From positions 1 through 64,000 of the forward strand of contig NZ_ANMO01000211.1 of the NCBI RefSeq assembly GCF_000338295.1: DNA of 64,000 nt, written 5' to 3'. The translations under genes and the position numbers were made by a program. The notes beneath the pieces are model-generated. The model was given only the letters and a program-made list of their open reading frames with translations, searched no databases and was not told where the DNA came from. Shown piece by piece: positions 18,387-28,783 of the stretch. This DNA is from Rhodopirellula europaea 6C. GTDB taxonomy: Bacteria; Planctomycetota; Planctomycetia; Pirellulales; Pirellulaceae. Position 1 is the first letter of the stretch. Each line of letters opens with the position of its first letter.

Positions 18387-18653
18387 ATGAGACATCCGCG
18401 ACAAATCGCGTATGAGTGTTGCTGTGCACTCAGTAGTGATGCTCCCCTGGTGGATCGACTTTGGCAGTGCCACCGCGCGTTTGAGAAGCTGCAACCGGAG
18501 AACACGCCCGCGGATTTGTTGCCAGTAGTTCGTCGCTACAGGCTTCGTTTGAAGAATTGCCCCCAGCTCACCGTCATTGAACGCGAGAACTTGGCTCGCG
18601 ACATCTTGGTCAGATTTTGGGGCGAGATGTGTAAAGGCCGTGTCTGCGGCTGA
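18387..18653 (+). CDS. possible small hypothetical protein
   Basis: 88 residues from ATG at 18387 (GGAG about 11 bases upstream). The sequence has a plausible mixture of residues (AYECCCALSSDAPLVDRLWQ, LLPVVRRYRLRLKNCPQLTVIE, LARDILVRFWGEM) with helical character, but no family is recognised. It stands alone between the SRAP operon and tRNA-His. It could equally be a chance frame. Confidence 0.3.
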   Translation: MRHPRQIAYECCCALSSDAPLVDRLWQCHRAFEKLQPENTPADLLPVVRRYRLRLKNCPQLTVIERENLARDILVRFWGEMCKGRVCG

Positions 18654-18846
18654 CCTGTACGGTGAATCAGTCGCACCTTCCAACCTGAAGAGCAGTCTAC
18701 TCGTGATGCGTCACGGAAGAGGCATTGCAAAGGACGTGTGTCACACCACGCGACCGACGGTATCCGAAGTCAATGCACTACGGGAAGGCGGCAAAATTTA
18801 AAGCCGCGACGAGGCGATTTGCCTGTCATTCCCGAGCATCACGGAG

Positions 18847-18921
18847 GGTGGCTGAGGGGACTCGAACCCCCGACCTTCGGAATCACAATCCGACGTTCTA
18901 ACCAACTGAACTACAACCACC
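18847..18921 (-). tRNA. tRNA-His (anticodon GTG)
   Basis: Read on the minus strand. The acceptor stem GTGGTTG pairs with CAGCCAC, with the extra G at position -1 encoded and opposite C73, the hallmark of tRNA-His. The D arm, an anticodon loop TTGTGAT giving anticodon GTG, and a T arm with GGTTCGAGTC are all intact. The 3' CCA is not encoded. Confidence 0.95.
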
Positions 18922-19327
18922 GTGAGCGAGCGACGAATTTATCGACGTGGTCTGAGGTGGTCAATCCCGCTGGACCGTCCGCGCGGCCCATTCCGCCATA
19001 GAAACATGCGGCTTGTCCACAAAATTGGAACAGTCCAACCAGTTTGATGCTTCGTTCGGAACCGGTGTGCATTTAAACTGGACACGATTACACCAGCATG
19101 GCAGGATGCCCCCGAAGCAGGTGGGTGGGTGTCGGTCCGCCCGCAGGCATTTGCGAGTCTGTCTACGGAACTTGAGCCCTGCCCCGAATGACGATGCAGA
19201 CTCGGCTCGGTTCTTTTGCCACTACTTCGCGAATTGTCGAGCTTCTTTTTGAAGCGCTGGCGCAGGAATGCTACGATGATGGAAAACGACAGTCTGACAA
19301 TGCCCCTTGAAAGATGGCCCGTTTGAA
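18922..19327. other. intergenic region between tRNA-His and the kinase-ATPase gene
   Basis: Contains the tRNA-His upstream region and the leader of the kinase gene. Open frames here have no domain signal. Nothing else recognised. Confidence 0.45.
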
Positions 19328-22300
19328 ATGTCGCAATGGGAAGATTACACCGGTGACGAGTGGATGCGTCCACTCGCGAGCCAGGACACGCGGACCAAGC
19401 ATATCCTTGACCGTGAGACTCAAGGCATCAAGCCTCGCCCGCGTTTGCAGTCACCTCCGTTCAAGGCGGGTGACACTTGGGGAGATTTCACTCTCGATGA
19501 ATGGCTCGGGTCAGGCACGCACGGATGGGTTTTTGCCGCGAGGGAGAAGGCGACTGATAAAGCTGTCGCGTTGAAGATTCTGGCTGTCGAAGACGACCCG
19601 GGCACGACTCTGGCAAAGACGGGATTCCGTCGAATGGCCAAGTTGAATCATCGCAACTTGATGCGTTTGCATGGGATCCACGAACACGACAAAACGGTCG
19701 CGTTCAGCATGGAACGGATCGACGGCGTCAATTTGACCACCGCTATTCGGCGCTGGCGAAACGAGCCATTGGATGTGGCCTGCGAACACATTATTGAGAT
19801 GGTTCGCCAAATTGGTTCGGCGATCGGATGGATGCACGCTCGCGAGTTGGTGCACCGTGACCTGAAACCCAGCAACATCATGGTGACGGACGACTACAAA
19901 CGGTTTGTCGTCATCGATTACGACTCCGCGGGCATGTTCCAAGAATGCGATGCGGAATCGATGCGTGCGTACCTGATTTGGACGCCGATGTACGTCGCGC
20001 CAGAGGTCTTGGTGCGGCAGCGTCACACACCGTCGAGCGATGTCTTCAGCTTGGGAATGGTTGTCCTAGAGGCACTGCGTGTCTTCAGCGCCGCTCAATA
20101 TCGTCGTGAAGGATCGCTGAAGAATGAATCGCGGCCCACAGATGGTGGCGATGAGTCATTGGGCATTCGTCGCGACAAATCCGATGAAGAACAAGATCGG
20201 ATGTTGATCACCAACGCGGTTCGCGGGTTGCATCCGAGCATCCCCGCAGACTTGTTGGAAACGCTGGACGAAATGCTGGCACCCGATGAGGCGGACCGTC
20301 CCATGGCGATGACGCTGTCGCGATTGGGGCGTCCACTCGAGGCGATGCAGATGACTCGGATCACCGACGTTGATTCCAGTCGCGTTCGCGAGGCGACCCA
20401 GCAAATTCGTCACGATGAGCTGTCTCGCATTCACCGATGGAGTCACCTGGTGTTGGGCGGGCAAGTCCAACGATTGCATCTCAGTGGTGACTCGGGGATC
20501 GGCAAGTCGACGTTGTTGGATGTCGCTCTGTCACAGTTGCGTTCGCTTTCGTGGGCGCAGGTGTTCGTTGCCCGATGTCAGCAGCGCGATCAAAAACCGC
20601 TGCAAGCGTTCAGTCAAATTTCCGATGAAATCACGATGCGTTTTCGCGGGATGGATCGCGAGCCGTTGCAGGTGGATTCCGTCACCGTCAGTGTGTTGAC
20701 CAGCATTCTGCCTGGATTGGCGGAGGTGTTGGAAGTGGATCGATCGCAGCCTTTGTTGCAGACATCGCCGACACGTCCCGGTGGTCTGGAAGCCGCACTG
20801 AAGGTTTGCGAACGTTTGCGAGAATACGGACCGGTGTTCTTCGTGATTGACGACGTGCAGTGGGCGGACCGCGACACGATCTCGGTGTTGGACTATTTGC
20901 AATCCGGCAGCATGAACCGGCCGAAAGCACCCCAGTTGCAAGGACTGGGGTTGATCACGGTCTCGCGAACCGATGGCGACCGACAAATCACGCTGCCCGA
21001 TGAGACGATCAATCTGGGGCCGCTGCCGGACGAAACCGCGATTGAAATGCTGATGCGGGAAGCCTCCAAGTACGAACTGGAGATTCCAGAGGCTCACTTG
21101 AAAGATTTGGCGAGTCAGATTGATGGACTGCCGTATCGGCTCGATGCGTGTTTAGAAGAGCTTCGTCCGGGCGGATGGTTGTCAGACGCGATTCAAAAGA
21201 ATGGCGATGATAACGGCAGCATGACCGTGCCGTCGATGGAAACGCTGTGGCAAAGTCGGTGCGAACAATTGCCGCCGGGTGCGTTGCAGTTGCTTCGACG
21301 AATCGCGGCCGCGGGACGTCAGTTGCCTGTCGAAGAGCTTCGGGTTTGGGATGAAGATGAATCTTGCCTGGAAGAACACTTGGATGAGTTGCAGCGGCGT
21401 CGACTGATCGTCCGCGGTGAATCGTCTGGACCGACCGTGCAAATTTGGCATTCGCGACTGGGCGAAAAAGTTCTGGACCAAATGTCAGAACCTGATATTC
21501 GTCAGCTGCACCTGGATTGGGCGGAGACGCTGTCTCATGTTCGGCCAGACGTTGCCAATGTGATTGCGTCGCACTACCAGCGAGCGAAGGTTCACGAACC
21601 GCTGGCGAATTGGGCCAAGTTGGCTGCTGAGCAAGCCCAACAAATGTTTGCTCACCGAGAAGTCGCATCGTGGTTGCAGGTGGCGGCGGATCATTCCGAA
21701 GGTGAACAGCGAATTGCTTACCTGAAAGAAGCTTCGTTTGCTTGGCATCGCAGTGGCTTGCTCAGCGATGCGGCGACGACACACGAGGCGTTAGCGGAGT
21801 TGTTGGATGGACACGCTTCGTTCGAGCAAGAGCTTCACCGAGTGGAGTGTTTGATTCGATCGGGCGAGTTCAGCGACGTAAGCCGATTGGTGGAACCGTT
21901 GATCGCTCAGCTTGGTTTGCCACGACTGAAGTCCAAATGGGCGTTCAAATTGTCGGTCATGTGGCGGATCTTTCGTTTGCTGCCGATGCAGCGTGATCTC
22001 ACGACGCTGCTTGACCAACCTGCCCCACAACGCACGTGGCAGGAAGGCAGCCAAATCGAGGCCTGCAATCGATTGATACGCCCGCTCAGCATCATCAACA
22101 ACGATGTTGCGGTTGAATGGGGGCTCTTTGCAGCACGACAAGTTCGGTTGCGGGGAACGACCGGCGAACGTTTGCAGTTGGGCGTGGGCGAAGCCGTTTT
22201 TGCTTGCTACAGCCCAGGGAAAGCTCGCGAACGAGCCGGGCAGATGTTGGAGCGAATGTCCGAAGCTTTGAAGCCGGAGGACGATCCGTCATGGCACGGT

Positions 22301-23191
22301 GATGTCAACAGCGGGTTGGCTTGGCACGCGGCTATGGACGGTCGATACGCCGATGCTCTGGCTCCTTGCGCACGGTCTAAGAAATTCTATGCCTTGAGTG
22401 AGCACGCCAAGAACTTTGAGATTGCACACACTTCATACGTCGAACTGGCGTCCTTTTTCCAATGCGGGATGATCTCAGAGATTCGACAAGCCGTCGCTGA
22501 GATGCAGGCTGAGGGTCGGACGACCAACGATCAGTTCGTGACGATCATGGGCACGTTGGGGTATGCATCGGTCGCGTTCTTTTCCGACAACGACTTGGCT
22601 CGGATGGATTTGGCCTCGGAACGTGTCCGCGAATCCATGAAGCAGGTTGGAAGAACGTCCTTCTTGTTTGTTCAACAATTCAAAGACGTGCTGCGTGACC
22701 TTTACACAGCGGATGTTACCAACGGAGCATCCAAGTTGGACCTGCTGCCTCGGCAGATGCAGGTCACGGATTTGAAACGGGTTCAAATGATTCGGATCAA
22801 CTTCCAAGAGTTCGTCTGTTTGTTGTCACTTCAGGCATTGAGCTGCAAAACCAAGACAGCCGAAGCCGTGATGCAGCGATCCATCAAGAAGCTCCGCCGA
22901 GAACGATCTGAATTCGCGCGAATGAAGGCGAACTTCTACGAAGGCATCCAGATGGCTCGCAGTCCCGTTGCTGGGATGGATGTCTACGCTCGCGAACTTC
23001 TGGTCGCCGCGAAGGCGAAGGCTGAAGAACTACGTCTGACACCGTTCGTACTGGCCACCGGCGATGAGTTGAAGTGGTTGGAAGACATCAATCAACCGTC
23101 GGACTTGGAAGCCTACTTGGCTGACCAGGGCGTGGTCGCACCGTCACGCTTCGCAAGACTCTACCGCGGCGTCGAGCGGCCGGAAGCCTAA
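19328..23191 (+). CDS. serine/threonine protein kinase fused to AAA ATPase and helical repeat region
   Basis: About 1287 residues from ATG 19328; an in-frame TTG at 19307 is the alternative. The Hanks-type kinase domain covers about residues 52-345: glycine loop LGSGTHGWVF, ALKI lysine, HRDLKPSN catalytic loop, DYD in place of DFG, YVAPEV. All catalytic residues are present, so it should be active. A STAND/AAA_16-like ATPase follows, with Walker A GDSGIGKST near 388 and Walker B FFVIDDVQWAD near 506. The last 550 residues are helical and TPR-like, without membrane segments, so the protein is cytoplasmic. The layout resembles PknK-type sensor kinases. Substrates are unknown, and no partner gene is adjacent. 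Confidence 0.88.
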   Translation: MSQWEDYTGDEWMRPLASQDTRTKHILDRETQGIKPRPRLQSPPFKAGDTWGDFTLDEWLGSGTHGWVFAAREKATDKAVALKILAVEDDPGTTLAKTGFRRMAKLNHRNLMRLHGIHEHDKTVAFSMERIDGVNLTTAIRRWRNEPLDVACEHIIEMVRQIGSAIGWMHARELVHRDLKPSNIMVTDDYKRFVVIDYDSAGMFQECDAESMRAYLIWTPMYVAPEVLVRQRHTPSSDVFSLGMVVLEALRVFSAAQYRREGSLKNESRPTDGGDESLGIRRDKSDEEQDRMLITNAVRGLHPSIPADLLETLDEMLAPDEADRPMAMTLSRLGRPLEAMQMTRITDVDSSRVREATQQIRHDELSRIHRWSHLVLGGQVQRLHLSGDSGIGKSTLLDVALSQLRSLSWAQVFVARCQQRDQKPLQAFSQISDEITMRFRGMDREPLQVDSVTVSVLTSILPGLAEVLEVDRSQPLLQTSPTRPGGLEAALKVCERLREYGPVFFVIDDVQWADRDTISVLDYLQSGSMNRPKAPQLQGLGLITVSRTDGDRQITLPDETINLGPLPDETAIEMLMREASKYELEIPEAHLKDLASQIDGLPYRLDACLEELRPGGWLSDAIQKNGDDNGSMTVPSMETLWQSRCEQLPPGALQLLRRIAAAGRQLPVEELRVWDEDESCLEEHLDELQRRRLIVRGESSGPTVQIWHSRLGEKVLDQMSEPDIRQLHLDWAETLSHVRPDVANVIASHYQRAKVHEPLANWAKLAAEQAQQMFAHREVASWLQVAADHSEGEQRIAYLKEASFAWHRSGLLSDAATTHEALAELLDGHASFEQELHRVECLIRSGEFSDVSRLVEPLIAQLGLPRLKSKWAFKLSVMWRIFRLLPMQRDLTTLLDQPAPQRTWQEGSQIEACNRLIRPLSIINNDVAVEWGLFAARQVRLRGTTGERLQLGVGEAVFACYSPGKARERAGQMLERMSEALKPEDDPSWHGDVNSGLAWHAAMDGRYADALAPCARSKKFYALSEHAKNFEIAHTSYVELASFFQCGMISEIRQAVAEMQAEGRTTNDQFVTIMGTLGYASVAFFSDNDLARMDLASERVRESMKQVGRTSFLFVQQFKDVLRDLYTADVTNGASKLDLLPRQMQVTDLKRVQMIRINFQEFVCLLSLQALSCKTKTAEAVMQRSIKKLRRERSEFARMKANFYEGIQMARSPVAGMDVYARELLVAAKAKAEELRLTPFVLATGDELKWLEDINQPSDLEAYLADQGVVAPSRFARLYRGVERPEA

Positions 23192-23307
23192 GTAAACGTC
23201 CGTTGATCGATCCTCGTTCGCAACGCCGATGACGATCGCTGTGAATTGCTGGGAAGAGCCGACCGAGTGAATCACTGACGAGCACGCTGGACACCAGCAC
23301 GTCGTGA
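23192..23307. other. short intergenic before MITE-like copy A1
   Basis: Downstream flank of the kinase gene; no gene or clear terminator seen. Confidence 0.4.
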
Positions 23308-23558
23308 GAGGTCGTGAAGTTTTCTGATACCGCTTTTCGGCAGATTTCCACATGTCACACCTCTCCCGAAACGAAGTTTGGGGAGAGGTCGAGCGACGCC
23401 GTTCAGGCGTACGCGAGGGTGAGGGGAGTGCATGGGAAGTGGCGCGTGCTACCCTCCCCGGAATTCTCGCTGAACGCTCGCATTCCGACCCTCCCCAACC
23501 GCGTTCAGGAGGGTGATTTCAACCTTGCTAGCTCGGCACTCAAAATCTGCACGACCTC
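23308..23558 (+). repeat. MITE-like element, family A, copy A1
   Basis: 251 bp with imperfect terminal inverted repeats (GAGGTCGTGAAGTTTT at the left; right end, reverse-complemented, GAGGTCGTGCAGATTTT). The interior aligns closely, in opposite orientation, with the elements at 43350-43489 and 48207-48472, including the shared string ACGCCGTTCAGGCGTACGCG. No coding capacity. The definition rests on comparing the three copies within this window. Confidence 0.7.
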
Positions 23559-23596
23559 ATGAAGAGCAGGTGCGGAAACTTTGCGATCTGAGAGAT

Positions 23597-23640
23597 GGGA
23601 TGTTCGAAACATCCCGGGCGGCGTTCGTGAGGAAGCCGCC
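23597..23640. other. two adjacent hairpins upstream of the DUF1598 stop
   Basis: GGGATGTT-CGA-AACATCCC (23597-23615) and GGCGGC...GCCGCC (23617-23640) are perfect stems. They lie between the convergent kinase and DUF1598 genes and may end one or both transcripts, but neither has a T-run. Confidence 0.4.
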
Positions 23641-23690
23641 GTATGAAACTTCGTCCGTTTGACGATCTTCGCTGAGCAAAGGGGGGCGGC

Positions 23691-25040
23691 TTATTTGCCG
23701 TCCCACCACCAACGCGATGAAGCGTCGCTGGCCGCAGCGATGTTGCCGAGAGTTTCGTCGGTGACGGGGTTTTCAGAAACCGCGAAGGCGTTGAGGTTGA
23801 CTCCGCCCGAAGCGGTCACGGTCCATCCAGCACGGCCTTTGATGAAGCTGCACTGTGGTTCCAATGTCTTGGGCATTTCGTAGCTTGCCAATTCAACGTG
23901 TGAATCGTTGCCACGAAGAACACTCAAGTCGATTCCCGACTTGTGGTCGAGTTGTTGCTGAGTGATGAGCGTTGCAATGACGGCCAAATCCATCGCGTTG
24001 CGAAGATCGCGGAAGACAGGACGTTCGCGGGAGAGTTCTTCGTATTGCTCGGTCATCATATCGGCCCACTTGGTTGCCAACGCATTCTTGCGACCGGTGC
24101 CGCGAACCTTGCCGTCCTTGTCGAAGGTATCGTCTTCGGTCAGCGTTTTGACACCTTGGCCGGTGATTTTCCAAACGCGACCTTCCGCGTCACGGGCGAC
24201 TGGTTCGTAGTCCGAAGCCATCCACCATCGTGGAGTGCTGACGGTCGATTGGACTTGGTTCTTGGCGAGTTCCAGGTAGCTGGGCAAACCAGCGACGGGT
24301 GATTGAGTCAGTCCCATCGCGATGCGTTTCATTTCGAAATCAGCGGCGACCAAGGTGCGAGCAAAGCGGCTGTCGGTGGCGACTCCACCCAACAGAATTT
24401 GCTGCGGTCCAAACGCCTGACGCATACCGGCTTCGAGGTAAGCGGGGTTTTGACCGGGGCGAAGTTTGACGTTCTTCAAGAAATTTTGCAGACGCACGCG
24501 ACCTTCTGGCGTCGGTTCGATGGAGCACAGGATGCCGCCGTTGTTGCGAGCTGTTTCAACGCTGCGGAAAGCGGTCACCAAGTCATCCAGACGAAGAACC
24601 GATCCGCCGGTCTTGGTTCCGACAACGTGTCCGTCGGGACGAACCATCCAAGGTTCTGCGGGACCAGCAAGCAGAATGTCGTTGTTCTCTTGGTCGACGA
24701 TCACGTATTCAATACGCTGCATGCCGGCGAGGAACATGGTTTCGGTGTCGAGGTGTTGCCCTGACTCGTGAGCTTCCTTTAGTTTCGCTTGCAAGCCATT
24801 CAGTGAGATCACTCGGCGATCGGTTGCTTCCGCCAGTTCGCCCGTGGGGGCTTCCATGGCGTTGCGAACAACCTGAGCCATTTCCTTTTGTTCTTGGGCA
24901 GTGGCTGTTCGAACGCTTCCATCAGGGGCAATCATCACACCCCCAACCGCACGTTGGTTACCCAGTCCAATGCCCGCGAAAGCGGTGGATGCGGTTGTTG
25001 CCAGGCAAAGAGCGGCGACCATCAGAGTTGGAAAACGCAT
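23691..25040 (-). CDS. DUF1598-type secreted protein
   Basis: 449 residues from the ATG at 25040, chosen because it opens a typical signal peptide (MRFPTLMVAALCLATTASTAFAG). The frame continues upstream to 25235 without a better start. The sequence matches my recollection of the planctomycete DUF1598 family: a region rich in LAGPAEPWMVRPDGHVVGTKTG near residues 125-150, then VRLQNFLKNVKLRPGQNPAYLEAGMRQAFGPQQ near 195-225, and SRFARTLVAADFEMKRIAMGL near 240. It is probably periplasmic, with unknown function. It diverges from the sigma54 activator gene at 25201, with the two start codons 160 bases apart. Confidence 0.65.
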   Translation of the reverse strand: MRFPTLMVAALCLATTASTAFAGIGLGNQRAVGGVMIAPDGSVRTATAQEQKEMAQVVRNAMEAPTGELAEATDRRVISLNGLQAKLKEAHESGQHLDTETMFLAGMQRIEYVIVDQENNDILLAGPAEPWMVRPDGHVVGTKTGGSVLRLDDLVTAFRSVETARNNGGILCSIEPTPEGRVRLQNFLKNVKLRPGQNPAYLEAGMRQAFGPQQILLGGVATDSRFARTLVAADFEMKRIAMGLTQSPVAGLPSYLELAKNQVQSTVSTPRWWMASDYEPVARDAEGRVWKITGQGVKTLTEDDTFDKDGKVRGTGRKNALATKWADMMTEQYEELSRERPVFRDLRNAMDLAVIATLITQQQLDHKSGIDLSVLRGNDSHVELASYEMPKTLEPQCSFIKGRAGWTVTASGGVNLNAFAVSENPVTDETLGNIAAASDASSRWWWDGK

Positions 25041-25200
25041 GGTACGAACCCAAGACCCGAAACCGCATTGGATGGATCGACCAGAAACAGGACGACCAAG
25101 AAGAGAAGAACGCATCGAGACGTGTATCCGGCTGGCGGAGAGAAGGGATGGTGAAAGACGACCGGCGGTGGGGGGAACCCGCAGTCTATGATTAGAATAA

Positions 25201-27465
25201 TTGCAGGCTCTACCAGTGACAAGCAAATCTAACACAACTCAACCCGCCGCTGCTCCAGCGAATTCGCCTCCGGACGCCTATTTGGTGGTCCATCGCGGCA
25301 TGCGCTGGACGGATGTGATTCGATTGTCGGGCGATGTTCGCTGGACTATCGGTCGCTCATCGTCCAACCCAATTGTGCTCCGCAGCGCTCAATCCAGTCG
25401 TCAACACGCGGAAATTCGTCCCGCGAACACGCTGGATGGCCCGGTTTGGGCAATCGCTGATTTGAATTCCCGCAATGGTGTGAGCGTCAATTCCAGGCGA
25501 ATCCAGGCTCCAACGGTGCTCACGGAAGCCGATCAGATCGAGATCGCTGGGTTCGAGCTGACGTTCACGCGGAACCCAGCCACGCTGGCTCGTCCCCCCG
25601 TTCGGAAAAGCCCCGGCAGCGCAGCGACTGGCGGATCCGGATCAGCCGACGATGGTGCGACTCAAGACAATCTTGCGAAAGGTTGGCGGAGCGAAGATTC
25701 CGGTTATGGCGGTGACAACGGCGAAAGCGAAGTGGATGTGGTTTCGCAAATCACAACCAGCGGACTGGCACGCCGGCTTAACCACGGAACGGATTCGGTT
25801 TCCAGCGGCGATCCGGCCACGATGGACGCGGCTGATCCTCTGCTCGCGATGGCGTTTGCTCTCGGGCGAGCCGACTCGATTGAAGAATGTGGCGAGACGT
25901 TGATGCAAACGCTCGACGAATTGCTGCCAGGAGCCACGATCGGGTTGTACCTGTTTGATGCGGAGCAGCGAGCAGCGTTGGTCCAGGGTGGTGGATTGGC
26001 ACCGCCGCGATTGGTTCGTCAGCCCAAAGGAACGCGGTACCGTCGTCCGCCGACTCCGTTGATCGAACCGATTCTGCAACCCAAGTCCGCTGCGATCTTG
26101 GCCCGCAACGTTCTGGGCGATCGTCGCTTGGCGACTGAGAACACGGCGGGCGAGATCGATGTGGAGTCTATTATCTTGGCTCCGCTTCGGCCGGTGTCAC
26201 GAGAGTCCGCCGCGAACCGCAACGGCGATTCAAATCGCGAGAAGCGATCGGCTGCGACCAATCAGCCAATCACGGAAAGCAATTTGCCGGTCGCGTTGGT
26301 GCATGTGACCACGCCCGCCGGAAGTCCCGCGTTGACACCGAACCAATTGAGGAACGTTGTCGCGGCGGGAGAAATTTTTTGCCAGGCGATCCGTTCGATT
26401 CATCGAGAAGCCTCGTTGACGCGTTCGTTGAAGAAGTCCGAAGCGGTGATCAGCCGGTTGAGGCGTCAATTGGCCGGGCGAATTCAGATCCTTGGCAACA
26501 GCGAACCGATTCGGTTGGTTCAGCAACAAATCGCACAAGTCGCTCCGACACCTTCAGTGGTTTTGGTGCGAGGCGAGTCAGGCGTGGGCAAGGAACTGGT
26601 CGCATCGGCGATCCATCATGCCAGTCCTCGCAAAGATGGACCGCTGGTGTGTTTGAACTGCGCGGCGTTGTCGAAGGATCTGTTGGAGTCAGAACTGTTC
26701 GGTCACGAGGAAGGTGCCTTCACCGGTGCGACCCAACAGAAACGCGGGAAGTTCGAAGTCGCGTCCGGCGGCACTTTGATGCTGGATGAGATCGGTGAGA
26801 TGAGTTTGGATCTGCAAGCCAAACTGCTTCGTGTTTTGGAAGGTCATCCCTTTGAACGCGTTGGTGGTCAGTCACCCATTCGCACCGATGTTCGCGTTGT
26901 CGCTGCAACGCATCGCGATTTGCGAGCGATGGTCGAACAAAACAAGTTTCGCGAAGATCTGTTCTATCGGCTGAACGTGGTGGAGATTTTGGTTCCGCCG
27001 CTTCGGGAACGTGGGCGCGATGTGGTTTTGTTGGCAAACCATTTTTTGCAGTCCTTTGCCGAGTCGATGGCTCGCGGAAGATTGAAATTCTCTGCTCTTG
27101 CGGAAAAGAAATTACAACGACATCGCTGGCCGGGAAACGTGCGCGAGCTGCGCAACGTGATCGAACGGGCCGTCGTGATGTCGCCAATGGATGCGGCTGG
27201 TGATGGCGAAGCAACGGAACTCGACGCGAATGATTTGATGATCACCGCGGTTGCGAATTCCTCGAAAGAGAGCACCGGCAAAGCGGGTCGTGCAGGAGCT
27301 TCGTCGGAAGATTTGGAACTTTCGTTGGCCGAACTGGAAATGCGGCACATCCGCCGGGTGTTGGAATCAACCGGCGGGAATAAAAGCCGCGCGTCAACGA
27401 TTTTAGGGATCGAACGCAGCACGCTGGATCGAAAGCTGAAGAAGGCAGAGAAAGACGGCCGCTGA
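25201..27465 (+). CDS. sigma54-dependent activator with FHA and GAF domains
   Basis: 754 residues; the start is TTG at 25201, with GTG at 25216 as the alternative. Domain order: a FHA domain (about 28-115, [13 protein letters not shown]...SSRQHAEI), a GAF-like sensor (about 205-400), then the AAA+ core (about 420-655). The core has Walker A GESGVGKE near 457, the sigma54-contacting loop GAFTGA near 505, and [21 protein letters not shown] for Walker B. A Fis-type helix-turn-helix lies at about 712-752 ([37 protein letters not shown]). It activates sigma54 RNA polymerase, and the FHA domain suggests control by phosphothreonine. A convergent gene at 28647 has a near-perfect sigma54 promoter and is the obvious candidate target. 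Confidence 0.93.
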   Translation: MQALPVTSKSNTTQPAAAPANSPPDAYLVVHRGMRWTDVIRLSGDVRWTIGRSSSNPIVLRSAQSSRQHAEIRPANTLDGPVWAIADLNSRNGVSVNSRRIQAPTVLTEADQIEIAGFELTFTRNPATLARPPVRKSPGSAATGGSGSADDGATQDNLAKGWRSEDSGYGGDNGESEVDVVSQITTSGLARRLNHGTDSVSSGDPATMDAADPLLAMAFALGRADSIEECGETLMQTLDELLPGATIGLYLFDAEQRAALVQGGGLAPPRLVRQPKGTRYRRPPTPLIEPILQPKSAAILARNVLGDRRLATENTAGEIDVESIILAPLRPVSRESAANRNGDSNREKRSAATNQPITESNLPVALVHVTTPAGSPALTPNQLRNVVAAGEIFCQAIRSIHREASLTRSLKKSEAVISRLRRQLAGRIQILGNSEPIRLVQQQIAQVAPTPSVVLVRGESGVGKELVASAIHHASPRKDGPLVCLNCAALSKDLLESELFGHEEGAFTGATQQKRGKFEVASGGTLMLDEIGEMSLDLQAKLLRVLEGHPFERVGGQSPIRTDVRVVAATHRDLRAMVEQNKFREDLFYRLNVVEILVPPLRERGRDVVLLANHFLQSFAESMARGRLKFSALAEKKLQRHRWPGNVRELRNVIERAVVMSPMDAAGDGEATELDANDLMITAVANSSKESTGKAGRAGASSEDLELSLAELEMRHIRRVLESTGGNKSRASTILGIERSTLDRKLKKAEKDGR

Positions 27466-27524
27466 GGAAACAGTCAGCCGCCATACGGCAATTCAGGAGT
27501 GCTGCGATTGCGACCGTTCCCACT

Positions 27525-27551
27525 CGAGAGGCAGATCTTTTGTGCCTCTCG
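27525..27551. terminator. possible bidirectional terminator between convergent genes
   Basis: Perfect 9-bp stem CGAGAGGCA / TGCCTCTCG (27525-27533 and 27543-27551) around a 9-base loop. It lies between the stop of the sigma54 activator (27465) and the stop of the convergent secreted protein gene (27571). No strong T-run follows, so strength is uncertain. Confidence 0.5.
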
Positions 27552-27570
27552 TGGTCGCCTCAGTCATCGA

Positions 27571-28647
27571 TCAGCGAGGTTCGTCAAGTGCCAGCAACGC
27601 TCGGCGGCTGTCGTTGTAGTCCAATGCGACGACTCGAAGGTCGGTTGGTAACTTTCGAATCACGGGATCGATGTAGGGATCCGCTTGGCCGGCGATCAAA
27701 CGTTCTGCCCAATCACCATGGACGTCGACTGAGTCCACGTCGATCTTCGCAGCAACGTGTCGGATCAATGTCGGCAGCGAACGGATTGGCGTGTCGGCCC
27801 GGTGACCGGACGCTGCCTGACGCAGACGGACTTCTGCGGATGCCAGTTGACGAGCCAAGCTCCAGGCCGCATCGTCACCTTCACGGTGGACCGCGACGGT
27901 GAAGTGGGCTTTGCCGAGCAGCTCGGATGACGAGCTGGTTTCCAACAATGGCATGTCCGCCCAAACGCCCTTCATCGGGTTGGATTTGGCTGGTTTGCCG
28001 TAGGCCATCACGACAACGTCCAACATTCCAGCTCGGAAGCCAGGAGGAACGTCGAATGCAACTTGGAACATCTTCTCGCCTTCCAAGACTTGTTGCGAAG
28101 TCCAACGCAACTTGTAGTAAACCCCGCGGCCACGTTCGATCGTTCCTGCAGCTGAAACAGCGTGCAAAGGAGCGTGCTTATCGAACTGGATCGCTTCGGA
28201 TTTTTTGTCGCCGTGGTCCGCGCCCAGGTGGGCGGATGCCAAGTGGCCGTAGCCACCATCCGCGGCGACACCGATCGATCGAGTCGACTCGTCGGACCGT
28301 TTGACTTGGATGGGCGTGGCGTAGTCCGACCCGGTTTCGGTGCGAGGCGAGTAGTCGAGAACTCGCCATGATGCGGCACGTGGAACGACTTGAACCATCC
28401 AGCGTTCGATCGTTGGTAGCTTGCTGCCCGTCACCATCGATGACAAACGCAAGTCAACCTGCATGGACTCACCCGCCTGCGATGTTGGCGACATTCGGTC
28501 CGAAAGGTCGACCGGGCGAGCGACCGCGGTGGGAGGAAGATCAAACGACAATGCTTGAACGTTGTCTTGAGCAGCGATGTCGGTGGCGAGAACGGCCAAT
28601 GCGAACGCTGCTACGTAAGATTTGACTTGAGATTGAAAAGTTTTCAT
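27571..28647 (-). CDS. hypothetical secreted protein, probable sigma54 target
   Basis: 358 residues from ATG 28647, with a signal peptide (MKTFQSQVKSYVAAFALAVLATDIAA). No membrane segments follow, so it is probably periplasmic or exported. The middle and C-terminal parts are mixed beta/alpha in appearance, with several predicted strands (ERWMVQVVPRAASWRVLDYSPRTETGSDYATPIQ), and no domain is recognised. The gene runs towards the sigma54 activator gene and is separated from the sigma54 promoter-like site (28784-28799) by about 125 bases of leader, so it may be that activator's regulated output. Its function is not inferable from sequence. Confidence 0.75.
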   Translation of the reverse strand: MKTFQSQVKSYVAAFALAVLATDIAAQDNVQALSFDLPPTAVARPVDLSDRMSPTSQAGESMQVDLRLSSMVTGSKLPTIERWMVQVVPRAASWRVLDYSPRTETGSDYATPIQVKRSDESTRSIGVAADGGYGHLASAHLGADHGDKKSEAIQFDKHAPLHAVSAAGTIERGRGVYYKLRWTSQQVLEGEKMFQVAFDVPPGFRAGMLDVVVMAYGKPAKSNPMKGVWADMPLLETSSSSELLGKAHFTVAVHREGDDAAWSLARQLASAEVRLRQAASGHRADTPIRSLPTLIRHVAAKIDVDSVDVHGDWAERLIAGQADPYIDPVIRKLPTDLRVVALDYNDSRRALLALDEPR

Positions 28648-28783
28648 CCGTGTGTCTCCGCGACCAGACGATTGATTGACGGTGGTGGCCGGGTCATCCG
28701 ACTCGATTCCGTTCCTTCATGGATGCGGGCTGACTTTCGACAGCAACGAGAGTATTTCGTCTTCTCCGCGCCGGGCAAGCATC

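Noticed and set aside
27540-27902. Plus-strand frame opposite the sigma54-target gene 3' end
   Set aside because: Shadow frame; Arg/Pro-rich translation without domain.
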